Assembly: GCF_001645685.2 (NCBI RefSeq)
Contig: NZ_CP017080.1
Location: forward strand, 424,001 to 488,000
Length of the DNA: 64,000 nt
Direction of reading: 5' to 3'
Origin: Peribacillus muralis
Lineage (GTDB): Bacteria > Bacillota > Bacilli > Bacillales > DSM-1321
The position numbers and the translations under genes were made by a program. The notes beneath the pieces are model-generated. The model saw only the letters and a list, made by a program, of their open reading frames with translations. It did no database searches and had not been told where the DNA came from. This document shows, piece by piece, positions 1 through 8,659 of this stretch (its first letter is position 1; every line of letters starts with the position of its first letter).

Positions 1-766
1 TAAGATTGCAATTGAACGGGGCTATGATATCGTCATTGCAGCAGGGGGCGACGGTACGATTTATGAGGTTGTTAATGGACTGGCCACTGCAGAAAAACGT
101 CCGAAGCTAGGGATCATTCCAACGGGAACGACGAATGACTTTGCGAGGGCACTGCATTTACCGAAGTCAATTGAAGGTGCTGCCGAAATTATTGCCCGCG
201 GGCATACGATGCCGATCGATATTGGTAAAATGAACGATAAATATTTCATCAATATCGCTGGCGGAGGGCGATTGACCGAATTGACATACGACGTGCCGAT
301 CAAGCTGAAAACGATGCTTGGGCAGTTGGCATATTATATAAAAGGAATTGAAATGCTTCCTTCGATTAAGCCGACGGAGGTTTCCATTGAATATGATGGT
401 AAGCTTTTTGAAGGAGAGATCATGCTTTTCTTGGTCGCTAACACGAATTCGGTCGGCGGCTTTGAGAAATTGGCTCCTGATGCATCGTTGAATGATGGCA
501 TGTTCACGCTGCTCATTTTGAAAAAAGCCAATCTCGCAGATATCGTCCGTGTTGCAACTTTGGCGATGCGCGGAGAACATATTCATGATAAAAACGTCAT
601 TTATGAAAAAGCGAACCGGATTAAAGTACAGGCCAAAAAGGACATGATGCTTAATTTGGATGGGGAATTTGGGGGGATGGCCCCGGCTGAGTTCGTAAAT
701 CAGTACCGCCATTTTGATGTATTCATCCCACAAGGAATATTGCCGGACGATCCGACAAATAAATGA
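1..766 (+). CDS. dgkB: Diacylglycerol kinase, 5' truncated by window edge
   Basis: The reading frame is open from the first bases, so the start lies outside the window; about 254 C-terminal residues are present. The GGDGT nucleotide-binding motif (in IAAGGDGTIYEV) and the following GIIPTGTTNDFARAL segment are typical of the DAGK catalytic domain. The LDGEFGG segment near the C-terminus also fits the soluble DgkB family, which phosphorylates diacylglycerol released by lipoteichoic acid synthesis so that it re-enters phospholipid synthesis. A YegS-like lipid kinase is the alternative. A terminator follows directly. Confidence 0.9.
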   Translation, partial: KIAIERGYDIVIAAGGDGTIYEVVNGLATAEKRPKLGIIPTGTTNDFARALHLPKSIEGAAEIIARGHTMPIDIGKMNDKYFINIAGGGRLTELTYDVPIKLKTMLGQLAYYIKGIEMLPSIKPTEVSIEYDGKLFEGEIMLFLVANTNSVGGFEKLAPDASLNDGMFTLLILKKANLADIVRVATLAMRGEHIHDKNVIYEKANRIKVQAKKDMMLNLDGEFGGMAPAEFVNQYRHFDVFIPQGILPDDPTNK

Positions 767-770
767 CATA

Positions 771-800
771 AAAAGGTCACGGAAATCCGTCGGCCTTTTT
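771..800 (+). terminator. Rho-independent terminator after dgkB
   Basis: An AAAAGGTC-ACGG / CCGT-CGGCCTTTTT hairpin with a T run begins 5 bases after the dgkB stop. Confidence 0.75.
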
Positions 801-832
801 CCGTAAAATGGTTGCAAGGAGAATGTGTAAAT

Positions 833-1411
833 ATGTATATCAGGAAAGCGACACCGGAAGATGCGAGCAAGGCAGCTGTATTGATCCGGTTAGCGATTAA
901 GGAAATTGCAGAGGCATTAACTGGAGAAACGGATGAAGAAAAGATCCTTATCATTCTTGCCGGTTTTTTCAAGAAAAGCGGCAACCGGATCAGTTATGAA
1001 AATACATTCGTAAGTGTTCATGATGGGGAAGTATCGGGATTGATCATTGCCTATCATGGTAAGGACGCGCAGGAATTGGATGCACCGATCGTCGAGCACT
1101 TAAGGCAAAAGCTGAATGATCCAAACATTACGATTGATAAAGAAGCGGAAGCGGATGACTTTTATTTGGATACGATATCCGTCGACCCGAATTACCAAGG
1201 AAAAGGGATTGGGAGCGCATTGATCCAATATGTTGAGGAGTATGCTAAACAAAAGGGATATTCCAGGGTTTCCTTAGTCGTTGAAAATGTAAATGAAGGG
1301 GCGAGCCGTCTCTATAATAAATTAGGTTATAAAGAACTTAAAACGGTTACCATCAGTGGCTATGATTTTGGCTATTTGATTAAACAAATAGAAGAACCTC
1401 CTGTTTTTTGA
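833..1411 (+). CDS. GNAT family N-acetyltransferase
   Basis: A 192-residue acyl-CoA-dependent acetyltransferase of unknown substrate. The acetyl-CoA pyrophosphate-binding motif A is clear: DTISVDPNYQGKGIGSAL (about residues 116-133), followed by the motif B pattern NEGASRLYNKLGY. The ATG at 833 is preferred over an upstream in-frame TTG at 812, because AAGGAG lies about 10 bases before it and the protein then begins MYIRKATPEDA, the usual GNAT first strand. A single-gene unit between two terminators. Confidence 0.85.
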   Translation: MYIRKATPEDASKAAVLIRLAIKEIAEALTGETDEEKILIILAGFFKKSGNRISYENTFVSVHDGEVSGLIIAYHGKDAQELDAPIVEHLRQKLNDPNITIDKEAEADDFYLDTISVDPNYQGKGIGSALIQYVEEYAKQKGYSRVSLVVENVNEGASRLYNKLGYKELKTVTISGYDFGYLIKQIEEPPVF

Positions 1412-1427
1412 CAGGCGGTTCTTTTTA
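1392..1427 (+). terminator. Terminator overlapping the GNAT stop codon
   Basis: AGAACC-CCTGT pairs with ACAGG-GGTTCT across a T-rich loop, followed by TTTTT. The stop codon lies inside the hairpin. Confidence 0.8.
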
Positions 1428-1446
1428 TATGCTTCTGCTATTATGG

Positions 1447-1665
1447 TTACATTTGCTGTCCATTCATGGCCGCCCAGTCCGCATAAGTTCCGCTGCCATT
1501 ACAACCAGGACAATCATGGATATCGGAAAAATGATATTCCGTTGGCACGAAGGAGCTGTATCCACGTCCGTAACAATCCGGACAGAGGCCTTTTTCCTCC
1601 ATACTTGCTCGATGTTTTTCTAACCGTGTTGCGTTCCAGGCTGATATAGAGTTAAATAAACCCAT
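1447..1665 (-). CDS. Small CxxCxGxG zinc-finger protein
   Basis: A 72-residue protein with two DnaJ-type half zinc knuckles, CPDCYGRGY and CPGCNGSGTY, so it probably binds one Zn through four cysteines. The ATG at 1665 (MGLFNS) is preferred over a GTG three codons upstream because GGTGAG repeats lie just before it. Function is not recognisable; such proteins are conserved small unknowns in Bacillaceae. It stands alone, convergent with the acetyltransferase gene. Confidence 0.65.
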   Translation of the reverse strand: MGLFNSISAWNATRLEKHRASMEEKGLCPDCYGRGYSSFVPTEYHFSDIHDCPGCNGSGTYADWAAMNGQQM

Positions 1666-1854
1666 TTTTCTCACCTCACCTATTTTTCCTTATTTTTCTT
1701 TTTTTATCGTACTTTTATGCATGGAACTATGAAAAACCATAATTCCTTCCACTATATTTTTATGAAAAAAAGGGTAATTTGGTGAGTCGTTTTGTGGCAG
1801 GGCTCGGATTGTGGTAAAATACAGGCTAGCATAAAAAAGAAAAGAGAAGATGAT

Positions 1855-3228
1855 ATGAAAAAAACAGCACCTGTTGCTAAAAACGATATAATAGAGGTTT
1901 TATTCGAGGATTTAACACATGAAGGAGCAGGAGTGGCTAAAGTCGATGGCTATCCAATCTTTGTTCAGAACGCCCTTCCTGGTGAAAAAGCGAAAATTAA
2001 AGTGATGAAGGCGAATAAAGGATATGGCTTCGGTCGATTGATGGAGATTATAGAAAATAGTCCATATCGTGTAGAGGTTAAAGCGGAAGACTTCCATAAA
2101 TATGGCGGATGTCAGCTGCAGCATATGAGCTACGAAGGACAGTTGGAATTCAAGGAAAAACAAGTCCGTGAAGTGATGGCGCGGATTGGCAAATTGGAGG
2201 GCGCGGTTGTCCATCCGATCATTGGCATGGAAAATCCGACCCATTATCGAAATAAGGCGCAAGTGCCTGTCGGCGAAAAGGATGGAGAGTTAATCGCTGG
2301 ATTCTTTAAACCACGGACACATGAGATTGTTGAAACGAAAGAAAGCATCATCCAACATGAAGTGATCAGTGAGGCTGTTCAAGTTGTGAAGGAGGTCTTC
2401 AGTAAGCTGGGTATCCCTGCTTACGATGAGGAGTCACACAAAGGTGTATTACGGCACATCATGGCCCGTTACGGCAAGCAAACAGGCGAATTGATGATCG
2501 TACTCGTTACAAGAACGAAAAGTATCCCATTCGTTGAAACGATCGTGAAGGAAATCGTCGATCGCCTGCCAAAAGTGAAATCCATCGTGCAAAACGTGAA
2601 TTCCAAGAAAACGAACGTCATTTTAGGTGATGACATGACCTTGTTATGGGGCGACGAAGTGATTCATGATATGATCGGCGATGTGAAATTTGCCATATCC
2701 GCTAAATCCTTCTATCAAATAAATCCCGATCAAACAAAGGTCCTTTATGATAAAGCTCTTGATTACGCGGGATTGACAGGTGAGGAGACAGTGATCGATG
2801 CCTATTGCGGCATTGGTACAATCTCGTTATTCCTAGCTAAAAAGGCGAAAAAAGTCATCGGTGTTGAAGTGGTGGAAGAAGCAATCGAAGATGCTAGGCG
2901 CAACGCTGAATTGAATCAAATTACGAATGCTGAATTCATCGTTGGCGATGCAGGGAACGTCATCGCTGAATGGTACCAAAAAGGAAACACGGCTGATGTC
3001 ATCGTCGTCGATCCTCCTCGTAAAGGCTGTGAAGAGTCTCTTTTGAACACGATCATCGAGATGAAAACGAAAAGAGTGGTCTATGTATCATGTAACCCTG
3101 GCACTTTAGCTCGTGATCTTCATATTTTGGAGGCAGGCGGATATAAAGCGGTCGATATCCAGCCGGTGGATATGTTCCCGATGACGACACATGTGGAAAA
3201 CGTTGTGTTACTTGAACTTAAATCATGA
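1855..3228 (+). CDS. rlmCD: 23S rRNA (uracil-C5)-methyltransferase RlmCD
   Basis: A 457-residue TrmA/RumA-family methyltransferase that methylates 23S rRNA uridines using SAM. Order: N-terminal TRAM domain (about 10-65), central domain, Rossmann domain with [14 protein letters not shown], then VVDPPRKGC and the catalytic [12 protein letters not shown]. The length matches Bacillus YefA. The ATG at 1855 (MKKTAPVAK) is chosen; a TTG at 1792 would add an unlikely 21-residue extension. Oddity: only one cysteine (GGCQLQH) is present where RumA has four Fe-S ligands. Monocistronic. Confidence 0.9.
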   Translation: MKKTAPVAKNDIIEVLFEDLTHEGAGVAKVDGYPIFVQNALPGEKAKIKVMKANKGYGFGRLMEIIENSPYRVEVKAEDFHKYGGCQLQHMSYEGQLEFKEKQVREVMARIGKLEGAVVHPIIGMENPTHYRNKAQVPVGEKDGELIAGFFKPRTHEIVETKESIIQHEVISEAVQVVKEVFSKLGIPAYDEESHKGVLRHIMARYGKQTGELMIVLVTRTKSIPFVETIVKEIVDRLPKVKSIVQNVNSKKTNVILGDDMTLLWGDEVIHDMIGDVKFAISAKSFYQINPDQTKVLYDKALDYAGLTGEETVIDAYCGIGTISLFLAKKAKKVIGVEVVEEAIEDARRNAELNQITNAEFIVGDAGNVIAEWYQKGNTADVIVVDPPRKGCEESLLNTIIEMKTKRVVYVSCNPGTLARDLHILEAGGYKAVDIQPVDMFPMTTHVENVVLLELKS

Positions 3229-3231
3229 TCT

Positions 3232-3270
3232 AAAAAGAGTCCAGTCCTCGTGACGGGGCTCTTTGTCTTT
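3232..3270 (+). terminator. Terminator after rlmCD
   Basis: AAAGAG-CC-GTC pairs with GAC-GG-CTCTTT, with a T-rich tail, starting a few bases after the stop. Confidence 0.75.
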
Positions 3271-3390
3271 TAGGAACCCATGCCTTTTAGTTCTGCAGGT
3301 AAAAGGAAGAGTTTTTTTTCACCAGTATATTCTCGACTCCCTAACTTGGACATATATTAAGGAATATGAAATGGGAGGCAAGGTGATTTT

Positions 3391-3957
3391 ATTAATTTTC
3401 AAAAAGTATTGGCTGTAATCGTTGGTAGCTTTTTGGTGGGTATTGGAATAAATGGTTTTTTAGTCCCTCATCACCTGATAGACGGCGGCGTTATCGGAAT
3501 TGCCCTCATCCTACATTATTTCTTTGATTTTCAAACGGGACTTTCCATGTTAGTCCTTAGTGTGCCTATATTTTTATATGCATGGTGCTATGAACGGCCC
3601 TTTTTCTATAGCAGTGTTCACGGTCTGCTTTTGACCTCGCTTTTCATGGATTGTCTAAACCCGCTTAAGAAGGTTTTTTCCTTATCGATACTGACAAGTT
3701 CCTTGATTGGCGGAGTTATAATAGGACTGGGCATCGGGCTCATGCTTCGGTATGAGACAAGCAGCGGGGGAACGGATATGCTAGCCAAAATCATCTCCAA
3801 ATCATCCTCCATAGATATCGCTTTAGCAATCATCCTTATAGATACACTCATCATTTCAGCGGCTGTCTTCACCCTGGGTGTGGAAATATTTTTGTTTTCA
3901 TGTGTGACGATCGTCATTATAGGACTGGTCACCTCATTCATGAAGGTGAGGGAATGA
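3391..3957 (+). CDS. YitT-family membrane protein, DUF161 only
   Basis: An integral membrane protein of about 188 residues with five to six hydrophobic segments and the family signatures NGFLVPHHLIDGGVIG and ETSSGGTDMLAK. The DUF2179 C-terminal domain of full-length YitT proteins (compare the gene at 35665) is absent. No ATG exists near the start. AAGGTG is correctly spaced from an ATT codon at 3391 (reading INFQKVLAVIVG), while the first standard start, TTG at 3409, has no ribosome site. Function unknown; the family is suspected to be a transporter. Confidence 0.75.
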   Translation: MNFQKVLAVIVGSFLVGIGINGFLVPHHLIDGGVIGIALILHYFFDFQTGLSMLVLSVPIFLYAWCYERPFFYSSVHGLLLTSLFMDCLNPLKKVFSLSILTSSLIGGVIIGLGIGLMLRYETSSGGTDMLAKIISKSSSIDIALAIILIDTLIISAAVFTLGVEIFLFSCVTIVIIGLVTSFMKVRE

Positions 3958-3968
3958 AATTTTGGCAT

Positions 3969-4829
3969 TCAGTTTTTTAAAATAAATGCTACCTTATCAA
4001 TTGCCTTTTGCAGCTTTTCACTATTTTTGCTATACATCTCTTTAGCTTCCTTTGAATCTGTTCCAAGGGCAAATAACTCCAAGTCAGCCTGGCATTTTTT
4101 CAAGGTTGCCAGCATTAAGGGTTTTTCCTGCGGAGAAGGAACCTTGAGTTTATCATCAAAAAGATCGACCGTTAATTCACCATTGGAATTTGCTTGGGCA
4201 AGAAAAACATTTTCAAGGATCACACCCAGCTTATCCAGTTCAGTATGAAGCCAATGTCGATTCAGTCCAATCGTAGAAAGAGGTTCATCGAGTATGAGAC
4301 CGTCCATGACGATTGTTTGTGGCTCCTTGACGGCAGCGACTGGGATGTTAAGATCTTTAGGTGTCAAAGGCTGATTTTGCTTCTTTAACATTACCGAAAA
4401 ATCCCCGTTTGCCTCCAATAAGGCAAACTCGACTTCCGAGACATCGAATACATCCTTTTTCCGGAGCAAGGCCAACAATTCATCGATTGTATATTTCTCT
4501 TTTTTTAGATTATCTTCCATGACCTTTCCATCCTTGATGAAGACGGATGCCTTCCCTTCTACAAGATCACGAAACGTTTTGCTTTTCAGTGATATCGAGC
4601 CTGCAAGGAAGGGCGCTAAGGCAAAAACGAGGATGGACAATACACCATGTATAATATTTCCTTCCACTTTGGTAGCCAATTCCGCCCCAACATTACCAAT
4701 GGTTATGCCCGTTACATATTCAAAAAAGGAAAGCTGGGATAATTGCTTTTTTCCTAATATTTTCGTGATCAAGAAAAGAACAATCAAAAAGAATAGTGAT
4801 CGCATTACGATTTCTAACCAATCCGGCAT
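3969..4829 (-). CDS. DUF421 (YetF-type) membrane protein with C-terminal DUF1657 domain (2Duf-like)
   Basis: A 286-residue protein with three N-terminal membrane helices (residues 8-90), then the soluble YetF domain (ELLALLRKKDVFDVSEVEFALLE region). The last 55 residues (LATLKKCQADLELFALGTDS onward) resemble the small DUF1657 proteins encoded next door, so this is a DUF421-DUF1657 fusion. Proteins of this architecture (2Duf) accompany spoVA2mob-type operons and raise the wet-heat resistance of Bacillus spores; they are expected in the spore inner membrane. AGGAGG precedes the ATG. Last gene of the minus-strand spore cluster. Confidence 0.85.
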   Translation of the reverse strand: MPDWLEIVMRSLFFLIVLFLITKILGKKQLSQLSFFEYVTGITIGNVGAELATKVEGNIIHGVLSILVFALAPFLAGSISLKSKTFRDLVEGKASVFIKDGKVMEDNLKKEKYTIDELLALLRKKDVFDVSEVEFALLEANGDFSVMLKKQNQPLTPKDLNIPVAAVKEPQTIVMDGLILDEPLSTIGLNRHWLHTELDKLGVILENVFLAQANSNGELTVDLFDDKLKVPSPQEKPLMLATLKKCQADLELFALGTDSKEAKEMYSKNSEKLQKAIDKVAFILKN

Positions 4830-4859
4830 GACCTAATACCTCCTGCATAATCCATTTTT

Positions 4860-5066
4860 CTAAAAACCTTTATATTGCGGTTCTTCCAGCTCCAGTTCTC
4901 CCACTCTTTTCTGTACCTGCTTCATCACTTCATTCACCACCAGCATCGTTTCATGCAAGATACGCTGCGATTCATCATCTTGGGTTCGTAGTGCCAAGCT
5001 GGATAAGCCGGCTTCAATCCCTTTTAGGCTCGAGACACATTGCTTCACTTCCGATGCTATCGTCAT
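4860..5066 (-). CDS. DUF1657 small protein
   Basis: 68 residues, MTIASEVKQCVSSLKGIEAG to EEPQYKGF, predicted all helical. The paralogue at 6240 shares the ending (ELE/EIE-EEPQYK) and the LS-ALxTxD centre, so the two are duplicates. DUF1657 proteins are found in spoVA-type spore operons; molecular role unknown. AAGGAGG lies 7 bases before the ATG. It sits between spoVAD and the 2Duf-like gene. Confidence 0.8.
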   Translation of the reverse strand: MTIASEVKQCVSSLKGIEAGLSSLALRTQDDESQRILHETMLVVNEVMKQVQKRVGELELEEPQYKGF

Positions 5067-5092
5067 GCTGCATCCTCCTTTTTATACAAAAA

Positions 5093-6115
5093 TCATGGTT
5101 GCTCTTCATCACAATCATATTCAATCGATACAGCATGGGCAATGGCTGGAATCGTTTCATTTTGTTGAAAGGAAAGGGGAGATAACAAGGCTCCGGTGGC
5201 CACGACGAGCATTTTTTTGATTTCACCGGTTTTCATCCGATTCAATAAATGTCCATAAACGACGGTTGCCGAACAACCGGGTCCGCTTGCCCCGGAGAGG
5301 ACAGGCTGCCCGTCCCGGTATATCATCGTACCGCAATCCATATACTGTTCTTTCTTGATTTTGATTCCGTGATTATTCAATAGCTCCAAAGAAACATCAT
5401 GACCAATCTGTCCTAAGTCACCGGTCACAATTAAGTCGTAATGGGATGGTTCCAAGTTACGCTCTCTTAAGTGGGCTTCAATCGTATCCACGGCTGCGGG
5501 GGCCATCGCACCTCCCATATTGAATGGGTCGGTCAACCCCATATCGATGACACGACCGATCGTAGCCGAAGTGACCTTAGGGCCTGTACCAGTCTTGCCT
5601 AATAAAGCTACGCCTGCACCTGTAACGGTCCATTGTGCGGTTGGAGGTTTTTGGCCGCCATATTCAGTAGGGTAACGGAATTGCTTTTCGACTGCGGCGT
5701 TATGACTCGAAGCCCCTGTCAATAAGTAATCTGCTCCGTTCGTATTGACCAAGTATGCACCGAGAGCAAGACCCTCCATGGATGTGGAGCAGGCTCCGAA
5801 TAAGCCTAGATAAGGTGTACCCAAAGTGCGGCAGGCGAAGCTGGTGGGCGTCATTTGGTTAATAAGGTCGCCTCCAAGGAAAAATTGGATCTGTTCCTTC
5901 TTAAGGCCGGCTTTTTCGATTGCTTTCGTACACGCATCTTCCAATAAGACTTTATGAGCTTTTTCATAGGTATCTTGATTTATCCATAAATCCGAATGAA
6001 GCAGGTCGAAGTCATCGGCAAGCAATCCGTTCGCCTCGAATGGTCCGCCGACGGTTCCGGTTGAGACGATGACGGGCTTCTGGTCAAAAACCCAAGTGCG
6101 ATACCCTGTATGCAT
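5093..6115 (-). CDS. spoVAD: Stage V sporulation protein AD
   Basis: A 340-residue thiolase-fold protein. SpoVAD binds dipicolinic acid and works with the SpoVA membrane proteins to load Ca-DPA into the forespore. Signatures seen: GGDLINQMTPTSFACRTLG, LFGACSTSMEGLALGAY and SGASGPGCSATVVYG. The length fits the family. GAGGTGG lies before the ATG. Oddity: neither spoVAC nor spoVAEb is beside it; its neighbours are only DUF1657 and DUF421 genes, so it is probably a second, accessory SpoVAD rather than part of the main spoVA operon. Confidence 0.92.
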   Translation of the reverse strand: MHTGYRTWVFDQKPVIVSTGTVGGPFEANGLLADDFDLLHSDLWINQDTYEKAHKVLLEDACTKAIEKAGLKKEQIQFFLGGDLINQMTPTSFACRTLGTPYLGLFGACSTSMEGLALGAYLVNTNGADYLLTGASSHNAAVEKQFRYPTEYGGQKPPTAQWTVTGAGVALLGKTGTGPKVTSATIGRVIDMGLTDPFNMGGAMAPAAVDTIEAHLRERNLEPSHYDLIVTGDLGQIGHDVSLELLNNHGIKIKKEQYMDCGTMIYRDGQPVLSGASGPGCSATVVYGHLLNRMKTGEIKKMLVVATGALLSPLSFQQNETIPAIAHAVSIEYDCDEEQP

Positions 6116-6153
6116 AAAAAAACCACCTCGTTTATGACTATTGTTTTAGGATA

Positions 6154-6190
6154 GGCCCGTTGAATTGCTCGTATGTATTAACGGGCCCTT
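6154..6190. other. GGCCCGTT inverted repeat upstream of spoVAD
   Basis: An 8-bp perfect stem (GGCCCGTT / AACGGGCC) with an 18-base loop lies between the upstream DUF1657 terminator and the spoVAD start. The T-tail is on the plus-strand side only, where no gene would use it. It may be a leader hairpin of spoVAD. Confidence 0.35.
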
Positions 6191-6194
6191 TTAT

Positions 6195-6230
6195 AAAAAA
6201 GGTTGATCATAAAAAAACCAACCTTTTTTA
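6195..6230 (-). terminator. Bidirectional-type terminator after DUF1657 gene
   Basis: AAAAAAGGTTG and CAACCTTTTTT form an 11-bp stem with A/T tails on both strands, just downstream of the minus-strand gene ending at 6240. It implies that spoVAD has its own promoter or reads through. Confidence 0.7.
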
Positions 6231-6239
6231 TAGTAATTT

Positions 6240-6443
6240 TTATTGTTTGTATTGTGGCTCCTCGTTCTCGATTTCATTGATGCGAGGAGTGATGCTGTCC
6301 ACGATCGTTTGGGTTTGTTGTGCAGCTTGCTGGTAAAGCTGTTTGGCTTGCTCGTTATCCGTGGAAAGGGCGAAGGTTTCAAAGCTTGCTTGCGCACTTT
6401 TTAGTCCGGCTAAAGTAGTCTTGACATCATTTATTACGGTCAT
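6240..6443 (-). CDS. DUF1657 small protein
   Basis: 67 residues (MTVINDVKTTLAGLKSAQAS to ENEEPQYKQ), helical. It is the paralogue of the protein at 4860 and resembles the C-terminus of the 2Duf-like protein. It begins the minus-strand spore cluster, with AAGGAGG about 10 bases before the ATG. A terminator separates it from spoVAD. Role presumed in spore physiology by context only. Confidence 0.8.
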   Translation of the reverse strand: MTVINDVKTTLAGLKSAQASFETFALSTDNEQAKQLYQQAAQQTQTIVDSITPRINEIENEEPQYKQ

Positions 6444-6522
6444 TACTGGATTCCTCCTTGTTTTATATTGCCTTGTTAGCGTAAGGAAATTACGGCTTTT
6501 ATATACATGCTAATTTTTCCAC

Positions 6523-6540
6523 TAATCAAACGTTTGATTA
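6523..6540. promoter_or_regulatory. 18-bp perfect palindrome TAATCAAACGTTTGATTA
   Basis: A perfect inverted repeat upstream of the decayed plus-strand amt operon and about 80 bases upstream of the minus-strand DUF1657 start. Its outer half-sites (TAATCA/TGATTA) match those of the palindrome at 8660. It looks like a dimeric-repressor operator; the regulator is unknown. Confidence 0.5.
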
Positions 6541-6641
6541 ATAATGGCAGGAGAACAGAGTTCGGCTTTAATATTCACTCAATTCAGAATACTTCATATA
6601 ATTATTAAAAAATATTACGTCGTTTCGTGAGGTGATATAAC

Positions 6642-7045
6642 ATAAAAATTGTGGATGATGTATATTATAGAACGGTTCTGGGGCTTTCATCCGAAGAAGC
6701 GGTAAAAGACTTGCGCTTCATTAAAAGCAAACAGGAGTTTGAAATTGACTCGATTAAATCCAAAATTCATAAGTACGAACAAAAGCGAAGTGCGGAGGAA
6801 GCTTGGTATCAATCTCTTTCCCCGCTGAAACGTTTTTTTACCGGGCATCCCCTAAGCCAGTGGAGCATTTGGTTAATGTTAAGGATAGATATAAAAAAAT
6901 CGAGATGATAAAGCGAAAAATCGCTTTTTTAGATGAGATGATTGGCATACTGGAAGAGGAACCGGAAAAACGGGAAATGCATTTGCCAGCTGATATCATT
7001 AAAGAGATGATCGCCAGTCAGGAAGATGAGGGACGATCAATATGA
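6642..7045 (+). pseudogene. Decayed small gene upstream of amtB
   Basis: A coiled-coil-like protein of about 134 residues when reconstructed. The ORF from GTG 6651 (MDDVYYRTVLGL) is open to 6908, but coherent sequence continues in another frame (KDRYKKIEMIKRKIAFLDEM to EDEGRSI) to 7045, so one base is missing at the T7 run near 6832-6838. GAGGTG is spaced for an ATA codon at 6642, which looks like a mutated ATG (then KIVDDVYY). The stop overlaps the amtB ATG. Function unrecognised. The T7 run could also be a -1 slippery site, but the neighbouring gene is clearly broken as well. Confidence 0.65.
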
Positions 7046-8328
7046 CAATAGAAACGTTGAACTCGGGCTTGGATACGATTTGGGTCGTTTTGACAGCAGC
7101 GATGATTTTGCTGATGGAGGGTGGCTTTGCCTTATTGGAGGCTGGTTTCGTTCGCACCAAGAATAATGTGAATATCATCATGAAGGTTTTTGCCGATATT
7201 ACAATCGGGACTTTATGTTATTTTGCCGTTGGTTTTGGCTTAATGTATGGGACCGATCTATTTGGACTTGTCGGAGCAAACGGCTTTTTTCTCAAAGGTG
7301 ACTTATCCCACATCGACCTGACGATTTCGATTGATGCGTATTGGTTATTTCAGGGGGCATTCGTCATTGCTGTCATTTCCATCGTTTCCGGGGCGGTTGC
7401 GGAAAGAATTAATTTTCGGGCATACCTCATTTTTGTCGTGATGATGACGGCCTTCATCTATCCCATAGCAGGACACTGGATTTGGGGGGGCGGCTGGTTA
7501 AGTGAGTTAGGCATGCAGGACTTTGCAGGGTCGGCCTTCATTCATGCGCTCGGTGGATTTTCTGCACTGGCCGCGGCCATTGTCATTGGGCCAAGAGCAG
7601 GTAAATTCCCCACAGCAGGAACGAGTTCCATATCGCTTCCAAGCAATCTCCCGTTGGCATCTGTCGGAGCCTTTCTCTTATGGTTCGGCTGGTTTGGCTT
7701 TAATGCTGGAAGCACATTGCAGGCTACGGATGGACGCATTGGCCATATCGCCATCGTCACGATGCTCTCAGCTGCATCTGGAGGGGCAATGACGCTGCTT
7801 TATACACTTTTCAGGTATGGTTAGATCTGATGCACCTTCCGTCATCAATGGTTCCCTTGCAGGCCTAGTAGGGATAACGGCAGGCTGTACATTCGTTAGT
7901 GATCTGGCTGCCATACTGATCGGAGGCATTTCCGGGATGCTTATGCTTGCTGCAACAATTTGACTTGAGGTCCGTAAAATTGATGATCCGGTGCGCCTTT
8001 CCCGTTCATGCGGCGTCTGGCATATGGGGAACGATAGCCTTAGGCCTTTTCTCCACCGAAGGCGGATTGTTTACAGGAGGAGGATGGCATTTGCTTGGGG
8101 AGCAATCCTTAGGATTAGCGGTACTGTGCATATGGGGGCTTTTCTCTGACATGGTTCGTGTTCAAAATTATCAATATATGGGTCCCTACAAGAGCCACTG
8201 AAGAAGAAGAAGAACTAGGATTGGATATCAGTTATCATGGAATCCTGGCTACACATACATCACCAGAATTCATCAAGGTCGAAGATTACGTGAAGCGGGA
8301 TGAAAAAGTGAAAGATGTGCGACGTTAA
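7042..8328 (+). pseudogene. amtB: Ammonium transporter (AmtB family), frameshifted
   Basis: The first 260 residues are intact Amt sequence: MEGGFALLEAGFVRTKN, AVAERINFRAY, HWIWGGGWL, IHALGGFSALAAA and WFGWFGFNAGS. The frame then breaks near 7817. It continues in frame 2 (SVINGSLAGLVGITAGC) with an in-frame TGA at 7961, changes near 7995 by loss of about two bases (KIDDPV to AFPVHAASGIWGT), and changes again near 8145 (TWFVFKIINIW) before ending at 8328. With three shifts and one nonsense codon this is a true relic, not one sequencing error. An intact copy presumably makes ammonium uptake redundant here. Confidence 0.85.
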
Positions 8329-8364
8329 TACAAATGATAGAATTAAGTAAGAGGTGATATAGAA

Positions 8365-8601
8365 ATGGGCACATGCAACCTTAATCATTCAAAGCAGGAT
8401 GTCAGGCTGAAGTTTCATGCTCAACAGGCATTCTTACCAACAACATTGACACAAGCATTAAACCTTTTCCTCGAAAAAGACCATCCACAGGAAACATTGA
8501 ATGAACTTTTTCATCTATTAAAGAAATATGACTTGTCCTCCAAGGAGGAACAAGAATCAAGAAACCAAAATATGAATAAGATCATGCTGGAACGGGAGTA
8601 A
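8365..8601 (+). CDS. Hypothetical protein
   Basis: A 78-residue protein, MGTCNLNHSKQDVRLKFHAQ to NKIMLERE, mostly helical and charged in its second half. AGAGGTGATAT precedes the ATG, so it is probably expressed. I do not recognise the family. It lies 37 bases after the amtB relic and could once have been co-transcribed with it. A repeat array follows. Confidence 0.55.
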   Translation: MGTCNLNHSKQDVRLKFHAQQAFLPTTLTQALNLFLEKDHPQETLNELFHLLKKYDLSSKEEQESRNQNMNKIMLERE

Positions 8602-8659
8602 GCCCGTTCGTTATTAATTCTGTTCTTGCTTTAAAACGGTATCAACTCGTAATTTTCAG

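Noticed and set aside
6240..6560. Sigma-F/G promoter upstream of the DUF1657 gene
   Set aside because: GCATG could serve as a -35, but no convincing -10 lies at the right distance, so it is not annotated.
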